A stretch of DNA of 64,000 nucleotides from Halobacillus sp. Marseille-P3879 (GCF_900240285.1 NZ_OESS01000001.1:1054001-1118000); one strand, 5' to 3'; positions 36,501 to 46,014 are shown, counted from the stretch's first letter. Notes: generated by a model not told the origin, from the letters alone. Translations and numbers: made by a program.

Positions 36501-37619
36501 TTGGATTTTGAGCAGCGGGTGCGTGAAACTTTTCATTTTTTGCATAACCAGGCAGAAGTCAGCTGGGAAGAACATAAAACGACTCGGTATATTGCATCAT
36601 TGTTACGTGAAAGTGGGTGTAAGGTAACTACATTTAACGACTGCACAGGAGTTATTGGAGAGTATGGTAACTTTGACGGGACCCTTCCTGTAATTGGTGT
36701 TCGTGCAGATATGGACGCGCTGTGGCAGGAGGTAAATGGTACGTTTCAGGCTAACCATTCATGTGGACACGATGCCCATATGGCGATGGTCTTGGGGCTT
36801 TTATGGAAGCTCGAGGAAAACCCGGACTTGAAACATCAAGTAGCTGTTAAGTTTATATTTCAACCTGCTGAAGAGACATGTACTGGGGCCCTGAAAATGG
36901 TTGAGAAACAGGTGGTAGACAATGTTGATTATCTATATGGCATTCACCTGAGGCCGGCGCAGGAAATCTCTCTAGGCACCGCTTCTCCAGCAATTATTCA
37001 TGGGGCTGTAAAAATGTACAATGCGGAAATCAAAGGGTCCGATGCACACGGGGCCAGACCACATTTGAATCATAATGCTATTGAAATCGGCGCTCAGATC
37101 GTAAATATGCTCAGCAATATTCACTTAGATCCCAATGTCCCACATTCAGCAAAAATGACCAATTTTCATGCAGGCGGCAGAAGTACTAATATTATTCCGG
37201 GAAACGCCACCTTTTCACTAGATTTAAGAGCCCAAAACAATGAGGCGATGCAAGAATTGGAACAGCAAGCCCAAAGTATTTTTCGCGTTTTGGAACAATT
37301 ATATGATATTGAGATTAATGTAACCAATATAGACGGGGCTGCAGCAGCAAAAACGAATGACGAGGCGATCGGTATTATGAATAAAGCGATCAACGAAGCG
37401 TTGGGTGAAGGTTTTTCACACTCCCCGCTTGTAACCCCGGGAGGCGATGATTTTCACTACTACACAATCGAAAGACCGGCTATAAAAGCCACAATGCTTG
37501 GCCTTGGCTGCGATTTAAAACCAGGTCTCCACCACCCGAATATGACTTTTGATGAATCCGCCCTAATGAAGGGAGTAGAAATCCTTTACCAGGCAGTTCT
37601 GCAAACATATCAACAATGA
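36501..37619 (+). CDS. M20-family amidohydrolase
   Basis: A 372-residue cytoplasmic metallo-hydrolase of the aminoacylase/hippurate hydrolase group. Metal ligands are seen in HSCGHDAHMAMVLG, QPAEETCTGA and the late GLHHPNMTFD. It removes acyl groups from N-acyl amino acids or similar amides; the substrate is unknown. TTG 36501 follows AAAGGAGG, and the nearby ATG at 36492 leads to an immediate stop. It stands alone and is flanked on both sides by the palindromic repeats. Confidence 0.87.
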   Translation: MDFEQRVRETFHFLHNQAEVSWEEHKTTRYIASLLRESGCKVTTFNDCTGVIGEYGNFDGTLPVIGVRADMDALWQEVNGTFQANHSCGHDAHMAMVLGLLWKLEENPDLKHQVAVKFIFQPAEETCTGALKMVEKQVVDNVDYLYGIHLRPAQEISLGTASPAIIHGAVKMYNAEIKGSDAHGARPHLNHNAIEIGAQIVNMLSNIHLDPNVPHSAKMTNFHAGGRSTNIIPGNATFSLDLRAQNNEAMQELEQQAQSIFRVLEQLYDIEINVTNIDGAAAAKTNDEAIGIMNKAINEALGEGFSHSPLVTPGGDDFHYYTIERPAIKATMLGLGCDLKPGLHHPNMTFDESALMKGVEILYQAVLQTYQQ

Positions 37620-37657
37620 AGCACATTTTCTTTAACGGAGGTGTGCTTTATTTTATT
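37619..37657 (+). terminator. intrinsic terminator after M20 gene
   Basis: AGCACA (37620-37625) pairs with TGTGCT (37642-37647), followed by TTATTTTATT. Confidence 0.65.
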
Positions 37658-37698
37658 GTGTACCTGGTACCACACAATTTATTTGGTGTACCGGGTAC
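37656..37698. repeat. two copies of the GTACC-N-GGTAC palindrome
   Basis: GTACCTGGTAC lies at 37660-37670, with extended TTGTG/CACAA arms to 37656 and 37677, and GTACCGGGTAC at 37688-37698. The spacing is again 28 bp. Confidence 0.85.
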
Positions 37699-37847
37699 GC
37701 CTCAAATGTTGTAGAATTATGACTAATGTTACAATTAGATTTCAATTGTAAAAATATTATGTTAAAATATAGGTGATTGGAAATCGTACCTTATGCTTAT
37801 AGTTTTATGAAAGAGATAAAAATGGGATAAGGGAGGCGTGACACATA

Positions 37848-38000
37848 ATGGGGGAACAGTTGATTTTAGAGAAAGCGAGAAATCGTAGTACTGCAGTAAC
37901 GGAAGGTGAAATCTGCGAAAACTGCCACTTGCCTTTTGCTGACTCACCGCCAATGTATGCTAGAACTTGTGAAGATTGTCAAAATGATAAAATAAGCTGA
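37848..38000 (+). CDS. 50-residue putative zinc-ribbon protein
   Basis: ATG 37848 with GGGAGG eleven bases upstream opens a 50-codon frame. It has two cysteine pairs, CENC and CEDC, about 21 residues apart, a typical treble-clef or zinc-ribbon spacing. The rest is charged and without membrane segments. It resembles in style the small YhfH-like Bacillus proteins, but I cannot assign a family. A strong terminator follows. Confidence 0.6.
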   Translation: MGEQLILEKARNRSTAVTEGEICENCHLPFADSPPMYARTCEDCQNDKIS

Positions 38001-38060
38001 AATATAACTTATATTAGAATGGGACAAAAGTAGAAAATTACTACTCAATTATTAGCCATT

Positions 38061-38108
38061 AAAAAACGCGTGAAATCAAGATTTTCATATCTGATTTCAT
38101 GCGTTTTT
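38061..38108. terminator. strong bidirectional terminator
   Basis: AAAACGCGTGAAATCA pairs with TGATTTCATGCGTTTT with one mismatch, and flanks are A-rich and T-rich. Between here and 38380 I see no gene. Confidence 0.85.
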
Positions 38109-38380
38109 ACGTTAGACAGGGTTCTGTCCATGACTCTTTTTTGGTTGCTAAAATCTGCTGCACAGTTCGCGGCTATTTTTTTGATAGATGCCTTTCTTTA
38201 ATTGTATGCTCTTTTAATACAAACAAACGGATAATAATGCCTATCACCGTTGTTACCGAAAAACATGATAGATAGTGGTCCATGAACCTTCGTATTGGAG
38301 CAGGCATTAGTGGTCACTGAAGTTCTCGAGGCTATTTATGAGTCGGCAAGAACGGAACAACCCGTATATTTTTAACTGAA

Positions 38381-38415
38381 AAGGTAAATAGAGCCCTGCG
38401 CCATTTACCTTATTT
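38381..38415. terminator. hairpin at the end of the HAD gene
   Basis: AAGGTAAAT (38381-38389) pairs perfectly with ATTTACCTT (38403-38411). It covers the stop codon of the minus-strand HAD gene; a T-run is present only on the plus side. Confidence 0.5.
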
Positions 38416-39254
38416 TTTGCATTAAAAATTCATATAACCCGTTTTGCCTGTATGAAAATTTCGTTACTTCATCTACTCTCTGCTTAACAATCTCTTCTGC
38501 ATTCTGCATAGCAACAGAATATCCTGCCAGCTTCAGCATGGGTAGGTCATTCTCTCCGTCACCTATAGCCATTACGTCTCTGGCAGATATTCCGAATTCT
38601 TGAAGTAAATACTCCAGCCCTCTTGCCTTTGAAGCCTTACTATCCATAATCTCTGCGTTATGCAGAGAGGAGGAATAAACAGAAAAGCGGTGTTTTTCTT
38701 CAAAAGCCTTCAGTTTTCTCTTCCAATCTTTAATTATCCCAGGTTTCATGCTGAAAAAGTAAACCTTAACAATGGATTCATATCTACAAATGAGGGACCC
38801 AGTTGATGTGGTTCTGAACAGCCTGCTTCCTCGAATAATGTTCGTTATCCAGCAAGGTATCCGGCTGTTCTGCTTGAACGATTTGTTTCAAAAGATTTTG
38901 ATCTTCTTTTAAAGCTAGACTACTGTGATTCATCGGATGTACCTCGTAGTATATACCATAATTTCGGGCCACTTCTACCACAATGCGGACTAATTCAGGG
39001 TCCAGCGTGTATTCAAATAGTTTTCGGGCGCCTGAATATCCTCCCATTCCATTAGCCGTAACCATTCCGTCTACCTTCAGCGAGGAAGGAAGGACATCTT
39101 CGATTTCGAGCTTTGTCCGGCCGGACGCGACAAAAATTCTAATTCCACTAACCTGCTGGAGCTTAGGAAGAAGAGTAAGAAGGTCTTCCGTCACTTCATT
39201 TTCTTCATTTAATAATGTGCCGTCTAAATCAAGGGCAATAGCTTTTGGTATCAT
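38405..39254 (-). pseudogene. Cof-type HAD phosphatase, broken by a frameshift
   Basis: Reading leftwards from ATG 39254 the protein begins with the HAD motif AIALDLDGTLLNEENEV and IFVASGRTKLEIEDVL, then stops at 38784 after HINWVPHL. It continues in another frame (YESIVKVYFFSMKPG onwards) to 38405, with the terminal motif VMAIGDGENDLPMLKLAGYS. The two parts together make a normal Cof-type sugar-phosphate phosphatase of about 280 residues. A single-base change near 38785-38795 would rejoin the frames, so the gene is newly broken or the sequence has an error. Confidence 0.8.
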
Positions 39255-39382
39255 ATACCTCCTTAATGTACAGTTGCACAGTTAAAGTATACTGTGGCTG
39301 CACTCATAATACACTTGGAATTGAGCACAATGAATGTATGAATCTGATACAAAGTTTGGGTTTAAATGTGATTGTTCCAGCG

Positions 39383-39399
39383 TTGTAAGCGCTTTACAA
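39383..39399 (+). promoter_or_regulatory. cre-like palindrome
   Basis: TTGTAAGCGCTTTACAA is nearly symmetric and fits the TGWAANCGNTNWCA consensus with one mismatch, 29 bases before the PRD regulator gene. Confidence 0.55.
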
Positions 39400-39427
39400 T
39401 AAAGCTTAAGGAAGGGAGGTTCTTTCG

Positions 39428-41470
39428 TTGCTCGATCAGAAGTCTTATCAGTTTCTTGAAAAGATCATGCAGTATGATCAAATGACCAAGCCGGAAATTA
39501 TGATGGAGATGAATCTTACCAACAGGCAATTTCAATACCTGCTGGAGAAAACAAATAGTACTCTAAGTCAGTTTAACCTTCCTCCGATTCAATTGAAGAA
39601 TCAGGCTTTTATTGTAGATGAAAGCACAAAATCGTTTGTACAGAAAGAGGCAGTGCTTGGGGTTAAAGGGAAGGAACTTGTAATTGGGGAGTCTGACCGT
39701 CCCTGCATTATTTACTTGTACACTTTTATCAGGGGGGAGGAGCTTTCAAACTATCATTACCAGCTTTTATTGGGAGTGAGTAAGAATACGGCTTTAGCCG
39801 ACGTGAAAAAGGCAAAAGATGTTTGCGCAGAGTGGAATGTCCAGCTTTCTTACAATCGAGTGGAAGGTTATTGTCTTGAAGGGGATGAAATGGATAAAAG
39901 AAGGCTGGCTACTTACTGTATCGATTATTTACTCTCGCAGCCTCTTGGAAAAGAAATAATTTTGATGATTTTAAAGTCGTGGGATAAGGAAGAAGAGTTC
40001 CTCCCTATTCAGAATGTTTTGGACGAAGTCATTAATAGGTATTCTCTTAAGCTTGTGAAAAGCAGAAAAGTGGAAATGATACATCATTTAATTTTTATGA
40101 AAGCTCGCGGGAAGAGCCATTCCCTAGAATTTTCTGCTGAGGATAGAAGAATATTGGAGAAGCAGAATCTATTTGAACAAGCAGAAGAACTAACTGAAAG
40201 AATATTTCCAGGAGGCTGCGATTCTGAGAAATATTTCATTGCAATACAGCTTTTAATCTCGCAGGAAGTAGTGCAAAGCCAGGACCATTCTTCCTTAATG
40301 AAGCTGGCTGAAGAGATCATAGAAGAATTTGAAAGAAACACCTTACTTCCTATAGAGAATAAGTCCTATTTGATCCTTAGTCTGTTTAATCACCTGGTTC
40401 CTGCTTATTTTCGGGTTACGTTTGGAATCCCCTTAATTAATCCAATGACCCACCGGATCAAGGAAGAATATAAAGAGTTATTTCAGTTTGTTGAGAAGTC
40501 GCTGGAGCCTTTATCCGATTGGACAGGGAAGAAAATCAGTGAAGCGGAGATCGGGTATTTTACTCTTCATTTTGGAGGATATTTAGAGAAACACAGAGAA
40601 GTGAAGTCTGACCAAATCCGGGCAATTATTGTGTGCTCAAAGGGTGTCAGCTCTTCCATTATGCTTAGGTCACAATTAAGAGAACTGTTTCCTGCAATAG
40701 AATTTTCGAGGATGCATACAACGGAGAACATTCATAATGTATCACCTTCAAGCTATGACTTAATTTTCTCTACGGTCCAGTTAACATCATTAAAACCTGT
40801 GTTTCTTGTTAAGCCTTTATTGTCTATTGTGGAAAAAAACTCTTTAATACAAGCTGTAGCTTCTGAATTCCCTCACATACAGGAAGATAATATTACTATC
40901 GATCAGGTAATGGACATTGTCAGAAGAAACGCGGACATTAAAAATGAAAAGAAGTTATTCACTGAACTAGTGGATCTCATATATTTAAACACAGAACAAA
41001 GGTGGGAGAAGCCGATGCTTTCAGAACTATTAACAGAAGATATGATCCATTTCACCAATGAGGAGATGGAATGGAGAGGGGCAATAAATAAGGCGGCCCG
41101 TCCGCTGGTGGATACCGGCAAAATAGAAAATCGCTACGTGGAAGCCATGATCAGAAATGTTGAGGAAATTGGGACATATATTCATATTGGGAAAGGAATT
41201 GCTATTCCTCATGCGAGACCAGACGCTGGTGTAAATCAGGTAGGAATGTCCCTGCTTCGAACAAATCAGCCTGTCTTTTTACTTGACCAAAAGGAGCACC
41301 CCATTGATATGTTTATTTGTCTGGCAGCTATAGATAATGAGGCTCACCTTAAGGCATTAGCCCATTTAACGAAGCTGCTCGGAAATGATGATTCCCTGCA
41401 GGCAATGAAGAATGCTGATTCTGCTCAGCAGATTATTGACATTATAAAAGAAGGAGAGGAAGAGAAATGA
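39428..41470 (+). CDS. PRD-containing PTS-controlled activator with EIIB- and EIIA-like domains
   Basis: A 680-residue regulator of the MtlR/LicR type: N-terminal helix-turn-helix domains, two PRDs (about residues 170-380), an EIIB-like domain with Cys403 (IIVCSKGVSSSIML), and a C-terminal EIIA domain with His595 (IAIPHARPDAG). PTS phosphorylation at these sites would set its activity. It starts at TTG 39428 behind GAAGGGAGG and overlaps the IIB gene by four bases. No separate IIA gene is present nearby, so this EIIA domain may also feed phosphate to the IIB protein. Confidence 0.9.
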   Translation: MLDQKSYQFLEKIMQYDQMTKPEIMMEMNLTNRQFQYLLEKTNSTLSQFNLPPIQLKNQAFIVDESTKSFVQKEAVLGVKGKELVIGESDRPCIIYLYTFIRGEELSNYHYQLLLGVSKNTALADVKKAKDVCAEWNVQLSYNRVEGYCLEGDEMDKRRLATYCIDYLLSQPLGKEIILMILKSWDKEEEFLPIQNVLDEVINRYSLKLVKSRKVEMIHHLIFMKARGKSHSLEFSAEDRRILEKQNLFEQAEELTERIFPGGCDSEKYFIAIQLLISQEVVQSQDHSSLMKLAEEIIEEFERNTLLPIENKSYLILSLFNHLVPAYFRVTFGIPLINPMTHRIKEEYKELFQFVEKSLEPLSDWTGKKISEAEIGYFTLHFGGYLEKHREVKSDQIRAIIVCSKGVSSSIMLRSQLRELFPAIEFSRMHTTENIHNVSPSSYDLIFSTVQLTSLKPVFLVKPLLSIVEKNSLIQAVASEFPHIQEDNITIDQVMDIVRRNADIKNEKKLFTELVDLIYLNTEQRWEKPMLSELLTEDMIHFTNEEMEWRGAINKAARPLVDTGKIENRYVEAMIRNVEEIGTYIHIGKGIAIPHARPDAGVNQVGMSLLRTNQPVFLLDQKEHPIDMFICLAAIDNEAHLKALAHLTKLLGNDDSLQAMKNADSAQQIIDIIKEGEEEK

Positions 41471-41748
41471 AGATTTTAGCAGTGTGTGGTTCAGGGTTAG
41501 GAACAAGTTTTATGGTGGAGATGAACATTAACCAGGCTTTCGAGGAGCTGGGAGTGACAGACGTTGAAGTATCACATTCTGATTTGAGTTCTGCCGCACC
41601 TGGTGATGCCGATGTCTACTTTTTAGCTAAGGATATTGCGGAAAGCGGAGAGCATCTTGGGGAGATCGTAGTACTTGATAACATCATTGATATGGATGAG
41701 TTAAGAGAAAAAGTCAGAAAGCTGGCTGAAGATAAAAATCTCATTTAA
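41467..41748 (+). CDS. ulaB: PTS ascorbate-type IIB component
   Basis: This 93-residue protein is the IIB subunit of an ascorbate (UlaB/SgaB) class PTS. Cys7 in ILAVCGSGLGTSFMV is the phosphorylated residue. It overlaps the regulator gene and is followed by the UlaA-type membrane subunit. The transported pentitol-like or ascorbate-like substrate is not certain. Confidence 0.87.
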   Translation: MKILAVCGSGLGTSFMVEMNINQAFEELGVTDVEVSHSDLSSAAPGDADVYFLAKDIAESGEHLGEIVVLDNIIDMDELREKVRKLAEDKNLI

Positions 41749-41784
41749 TGTAATCGATTGATTTAAGAAGGGGAGGAAAGAACG

Positions 41785-43131
41785 ATGAACAGCATTCTTA
41801 CGACCTTAATAGATATTTTAAGTGAACCTGCCATATTAGTAGCTCTTATTGCTTTGATTGGACTTGTGGCTCAAAGGAAAAATCTATCGGATACGATGAA
41901 AGGAACAACTAAAACCTTTGTCGGCTTTTTAGTGATAGCCGCTGGGGCAGGAATTTTAGAAACTTCATTAGAACCTTTTGGCTCTATGTTCCAGGAAGCT
42001 TTTAATGTTTCTGGAGTAGTTCCTAATAATGAAGCTATCGTAGCACTGGCATTAAATGAGTATGGTTCCAATACGGCACTGATTATGTTTTTTGGAATGA
42101 TTGTTAATATTTTAATTGCTAGATTTACAAGGTTTAAATACATTTTCCTTACCGGTCATCATACTTTGTATATGGCCTGTATGCTTGCCGTAATTATGGC
42201 TGTGGCCGGCTTTGACTCAGCTGCTCTGATTGCTGCAGGTTCAGTTGCTCTAGGTATCATTATGACTTTATCCCCTGCAATCCTGCAGCCATTCATGCGC
42301 GAGCTTACAGGTAACGATAAAGTCGCCTTGGGACATTTTAGTGCTGTAGGCTATGCATTAAGTGCTCTTGTAGGTAAAGCGGTTAAAGGGAAAAATTCTA
42401 CATCTACTGAAAAAATAGACTTTCCAAAAGGTCTAGGGTTTTTAAGGGATAGTACTGTAAGTATCGCTCTAACAATGGTAGTTATGTATATGATCGTGGC
42501 GCTGGCGGCAGGACCTGTTTATATCGAAGCTGAACTTAGCGACGACACTAATTTTCTCGTCTTCTCACTCGTGCAGGCTGGTAACTTTGCTGCCGGTGTG
42601 TTCATCATTCTTGCTGGTGTCCGCCTTGTATTAGCTGAAATTGTACCTGCATTTAAAGGGATTTCCACAAAACTGGTGCCAAATGCGAAACCGGCGTTGG
42701 ATGTGCCGATTGTGTTCACCTATGCGCCTAACGCTGTATTAATTGGTTTCTTTTCCAGTTTTGTAGGTGGATTATTCAGTATGGCGGTAATGGCCATTGC
42801 AGGCGGTACTATTATACTGCCGGGAGTGGTTCCTCACTTTTTTACAGGTGCTGCTGCTGGTGTGTTTGGTAATGCTACGGGCGGTATCAAGGGAGCTGTT
42901 TCAGGCTCATTCGTCAATGGAATAATTATTTCGTTTCTACCGGTTTTTTTACTGCCGGTCTTAGGAGATCTAGGTTTTGCCAATACCACATTCTCAGATG
43001 CTGACTTTGGTGTTGGGGGCATTTTCTTCGGTTCACTTGCTAATTATGGAGGCCCGATAGCGATTGTTATAAGTTTGGTTGTCATCCTGGCACTTATGGC
43101 CATTCCTTTTAAAGGAAGGAAAAGCGCTTAA
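41785..43131 (+). CDS. ulaA: PTS ascorbate-type IIC permease (UlaA/SgaT family)
   Basis: A 448-residue polytopic protein with about eleven membrane segments and the UlaA landmarks GTTKTFVGFLVIAAGAGIL, LTGHHTLYMACMLAV and the GGAA-rich C-terminal region (VPHFFTGAAAGVFGNATGG). It forms the sugar channel and works with the UlaB subunit. RBS AAGGGGAGG. The next gene is transketolase, pointing to a pentose-phosphate type product. Confidence 0.9.
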   Translation: MNSILTTLIDILSEPAILVALIALIGLVAQRKNLSDTMKGTTKTFVGFLVIAAGAGILETSLEPFGSMFQEAFNVSGVVPNNEAIVALALNEYGSNTALIMFFGMIVNILIARFTRFKYIFLTGHHTLYMACMLAVIMAVAGFDSAALIAAGSVALGIIMTLSPAILQPFMRELTGNDKVALGHFSAVGYALSALVGKAVKGKNSTSTEKIDFPKGLGFLRDSTVSIALTMVVMYMIVALAAGPVYIEAELSDDTNFLVFSLVQAGNFAAGVFIILAGVRLVLAEIVPAFKGISTKLVPNAKPALDVPIVFTYAPNAVLIGFFSSFVGGLFSMAVMAIAGGTIILPGVVPHFFTGAAAGVFGNATGGIKGAVSGSFVNGIIISFLPVFLLPVLGDLGFANTTFSDADFGVGGIFFGSLANYGGPIAIVISLVVILALMAIPFKGRKSA

Positions 43132-43139
43132 TTAAAATT

Positions 43140-43168
43140 AAAAGGGAGGGTTGTCTCTCCCTTTTATT
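43140..43168 (+). terminator. intrinsic terminator between IIC and transketolase genes
   Basis: AAAAGGGAG (43140-43148) pairs with CTCCCTTTT (43157-43165), followed by ATTATT. Weak T-run, so it may be leaky and set a lower transketolase level. Confidence 0.65.
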
Positions 43169-43188
43169 ATTAAATAGAGGGGGATTAT

Positions 43189-45195
43189 ATGTCTATATCT
43201 GCACAAGATTTGTCAGAGTTATCCATTAATACTATTCGGATGTTGAACATTGATAGTGTTGAAAAGGCGAAGCATGGTCATCCGGGTATGCCGATGGGCG
43301 CTGCTCCAATGGCCTACGCCTTATGGAAAAACGTAATGAATGTAAATCCGGAAAACCCAAAGTGGTTCAATAGAGATCGTTTTATTCTATCTGCGGGACA
43401 TGGATCGACCTTATTGTATAGTCTGCTTCATTTGGCGGGATATGACTTAACTATCAAAGATTTAAAGGAATTCAGGAGGTATGGAAGTAAGACACCGGGG
43501 CATCCGGAATATGGAGTAACACCAGGTGTAGAGGTAACGACGGGGCCTTTAGGACAGGGAATTCCCTCTAGTGTAGGGATGGCTGTTGCGGAGAGACATA
43601 TGGCAGAGAAATACAATCGAGATAACTTTCCTGTAATTGATCATTATACTTATACGATTTGTGGAGATGGAGATCTAATGGAGGGCGTTTCTTATGAAGC
43701 AGCTTCCCTGGCTGGTCATTTGGGGCTGGGCAGGTTAATTGTTTTGTACGATTCAAATGATGTCAGTCTGGATGGAGAACTGGGTCTATCATTCTCTGAA
43801 GATATTAAGAGCAGGTTCACCTCTTGTAACTGGCAGTATATAAATGTCGGAGATGGAAATGATGTAGAAGCAATAGAAGCAGCATTAAGAGAAGCAAAGA
43901 CTGATGAAGAGCGTCCCACATTAATTGAGATTAAAACTATAATAGGCTACGGTGCTCCAAGCATTCAAGGAACTAGTGATGCCCACAGTGACCCGCTTGG
44001 AGTTGAAGAAATTAAAAGAGCGAAACAGTCGTATAATTGGAGTTTTGAAGAGGATTTCTTTGTACCTGAAGAAGTATATGAGGACTTCAATACTATCAAG
44101 GAAAACGGAAGGAAGAAAGAAAAGGCTTGGGAGCAGTTATTTAAGGAATATAAACAAGCTCATCCTGAAACAGCTAAAGAACTTGAAAGAGTAATAAATG
44201 GAGAACTTCCGAAAGATTGGACTGGTTCGCTTCCCCAGTACAACGAAGGGGATACGTTAGCTACAAGGGTGGCGTCGAGTGAAGTATTAAACACTTTATC
44301 AAAGTCTATCACTGAATTAATTGGAGGATCAGCAGATCTAGATTCGTCTACGAAAACAAGGCTGAAAGCTGAGCATGATTTTTCAAGAAACGACTATAGC
44401 GGACGGAATATAAGGTTTGGAGTGAGAGAATTCGCTATGGGGGCAATCGCAAGCGGGATGGCTCTCCATCATTTAAGGCCTTTCGTCAGTTCATTTTTTG
44501 TTTTTTCTGATTACCTTCGACCTGCTATTCGACTAGCCTCACTTATGGGGCTTCCGGTCACTTATGTTTTTACTCATGACAGTGTGGCTGTGGGCCAGGA
44601 TGGGCCTACTCATGAGCCGGTCGAACAACTCGCTTCATTTAGAGCCATGCCGAATCTTTCCGTAATCAGGCCGGCAGATGGCAACGAGACGAGAGAAGCA
44701 TGGAAAATAGCTATGGAACAGAGAGACCGCCCTACTATGATTGTATTAGGAAGGCAGGGACTTCCTACTCTTAAGGGTACAGAAACCTATGCTTCTCAAG
44801 GTTTAAAAAGAGGAGCGTATATTCTCTCTGACCCTGTGGAAAAGCCGGTCGGTATTCTCATTGCTTCAGGATCTGAAGTGCAATTGGCTGAAAAAGCTCA
44901 GGGAGCCCTGTCCTTAGAAGGTATTCATGTCCGTGTTGTCAGTATGCCTTCTTGGGATTTGTTTGAGAAACAGTCAACGGAATATCAAAAGAAAGTTTTA
45001 CCCGATTATTTGCATGCACGACTGACAATAGAGATGGGGTCCAAGCTTGGCTGGTGCGAGTATGCTGGGCCTAAAGGTGCTGTGATGAGTATTGATACTT
45101 TTGGAGCTTCCGGTCCTGGAGATGAAGTGATTAAAAAGTTTGGATTTACAGTGGAACAGGTAATAGAACATTTTAAGGAATTGATCGATCTATAA
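43189..45195 (+). CDS. tkt: transketolase
   Basis: A 668-residue full-length transketolase with KAKHGHPGMPMGAAPMAYAL at the N-terminus, the thiamine diphosphate motif GDGDLMEGVSYEA, and the transketolase signature region FTHDSVAVGQDGPTHEP. It moves two-carbon units in the pentose phosphate pathway. It follows an ascorbate-type PTS and probably handles the pentose phosphate formed from the imported sugar. Whether this is the only transketolase of the cell cannot be known here. It has its own RBS (GAGGGG). Confidence 0.93.
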   Translation: MSISAQDLSELSINTIRMLNIDSVEKAKHGHPGMPMGAAPMAYALWKNVMNVNPENPKWFNRDRFILSAGHGSTLLYSLLHLAGYDLTIKDLKEFRRYGSKTPGHPEYGVTPGVEVTTGPLGQGIPSSVGMAVAERHMAEKYNRDNFPVIDHYTYTICGDGDLMEGVSYEAASLAGHLGLGRLIVLYDSNDVSLDGELGLSFSEDIKSRFTSCNWQYINVGDGNDVEAIEAALREAKTDEERPTLIEIKTIIGYGAPSIQGTSDAHSDPLGVEEIKRAKQSYNWSFEEDFFVPEEVYEDFNTIKENGRKKEKAWEQLFKEYKQAHPETAKELERVINGELPKDWTGSLPQYNEGDTLATRVASSEVLNTLSKSITELIGGSADLDSSTKTRLKAEHDFSRNDYSGRNIRFGVREFAMGAIASGMALHHLRPFVSSFFVFSDYLRPAIRLASLMGLPVTYVFTHDSVAVGQDGPTHEPVEQLASFRAMPNLSVIRPADGNETREAWKIAMEQRDRPTMIVLGRQGLPTLKGTETYASQGLKRGAYILSDPVEKPVGILIASGSEVQLAEKAQGALSLEGIHVRVVSMPSWDLFEKQSTEYQKKVLPDYLHARLTIEMGSKLGWCEYAGPKGAVMSIDTFGASGPGDEVIKKFGFTVEQVIEHFKELIDL

Positions 45196-45227
45196 GGCAG
45201 CCTAAATAAGCTGCCTTATTTTTTTAT
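45194..45227 (+). terminator. intrinsic terminator after transketolase
   Basis: AAGGCAGC (45194-45201) pairs with GCTGCCTT (45210-45217), followed by ATTTTTTT. Confidence 0.9.
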
Positions 45228-45468
45228 ACGATGGTCGGTATTTATATTTTTACATTTTTGAAACAATATCAATATGCTGTAAAATCTATTAACACGCAAA
45301 CTATTACAAGCACATATTGTTTATGGAGGGAAATGTCTTATGCGTCATAGGTAGTAGATAATGTGTAAGAGTATGGTAATTTTTATCCAACTTTCCCTTA
45401 TTCTGTGTTAAACTCTCTGATTCTATGATATTTTGTTCGCAACGACTAGAAGGGAGGGAGAGGTTCCT

Positions 45469-46014
45469 TTGAAGAAAAAGCTCAGTCTATTTATTATGAT
45501 AACCACGTTAATCATGGCTTTAGTACCAGGATTGGAAGGGGCGCAGGCTGCTGAACGACAGTCATTAAGTGAACAAGAGCAACAAGAAGCAGTAAATCTT
45601 GAGAATGAACTTCGTGAAAATGGAATTACAGAACTTCATATTGTAACTGGGCTGGACGAACAGTTATCACAGGTCCCGTCTTATGATAAACAAATGGCTG
45701 ACCAACCCTACAGCGAAACATCGAAATCCGCTTCGAATGCAGGGGCTCAAATGATTATTAATCTGCAAAACACCGGCCAAAATGCATGGGACACCTCAAT
45801 AAAAGACTATGTAGAGAAGCTGCCAGTATCAGCAGGGGCGAAGAGTACTTTAGAAAAATATCTAGGTTACTCGTTTGTGATGGATACCTTAAACATCGTC
45901 ACTCACTCTCAAGGAGATGTTACTGAAGTACTCACTATACAAATGCAAAATTCAGGAGTGCCGAACTGGTTGGCAGGAGTAACTGCTAGAACGTTAGTAT
46001 ATTTACTCCTTTAA
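45469..46014 (+). CDS. secreted protein of unknown function
   Basis: A 181-residue protein with a clear Sec signal peptide (MKKKLSLFIMITTLIMALVP then GLEGAQAAE). TTG 45469 follows GGGAGGGAGAGG; the frame opens upstream at 45433 without a site. The mature part is polar with some Gln-rich stretches, no cysteines and no recognisable domain. It is monocistronic. Confidence 0.65.
   Translation: MKKKLSLFIMITTLIMALVPGLEGAQAAERQSLSEQEQQEAVNLENELRENGITELHIVTGLDEQLSQVPSYDKQMADQPYSETSKSASNAGAQMIINLQNTGQNAWDTSIKDYVEKLPVSAGAKSTLEKYLGYSFVMDTLNIVTHSQGDVTEVLTIQMQNSGVPNWLAGVTARTLVYLLL

Noticed and set aside
37762-37953. Minus-strand frame of 63 codons
   Set aside because: Opposite the small zinc-ribbon gene, which has a ribosome binding site and cysteine motif; the minus frame has neither.
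38110-38380. Possible insertion-sequence remnant between the zinc-ribbon gene and HAD gene
   Set aside because: No inverted ends, target duplication or transposase-like frame could be seen; I see nothing definable there.
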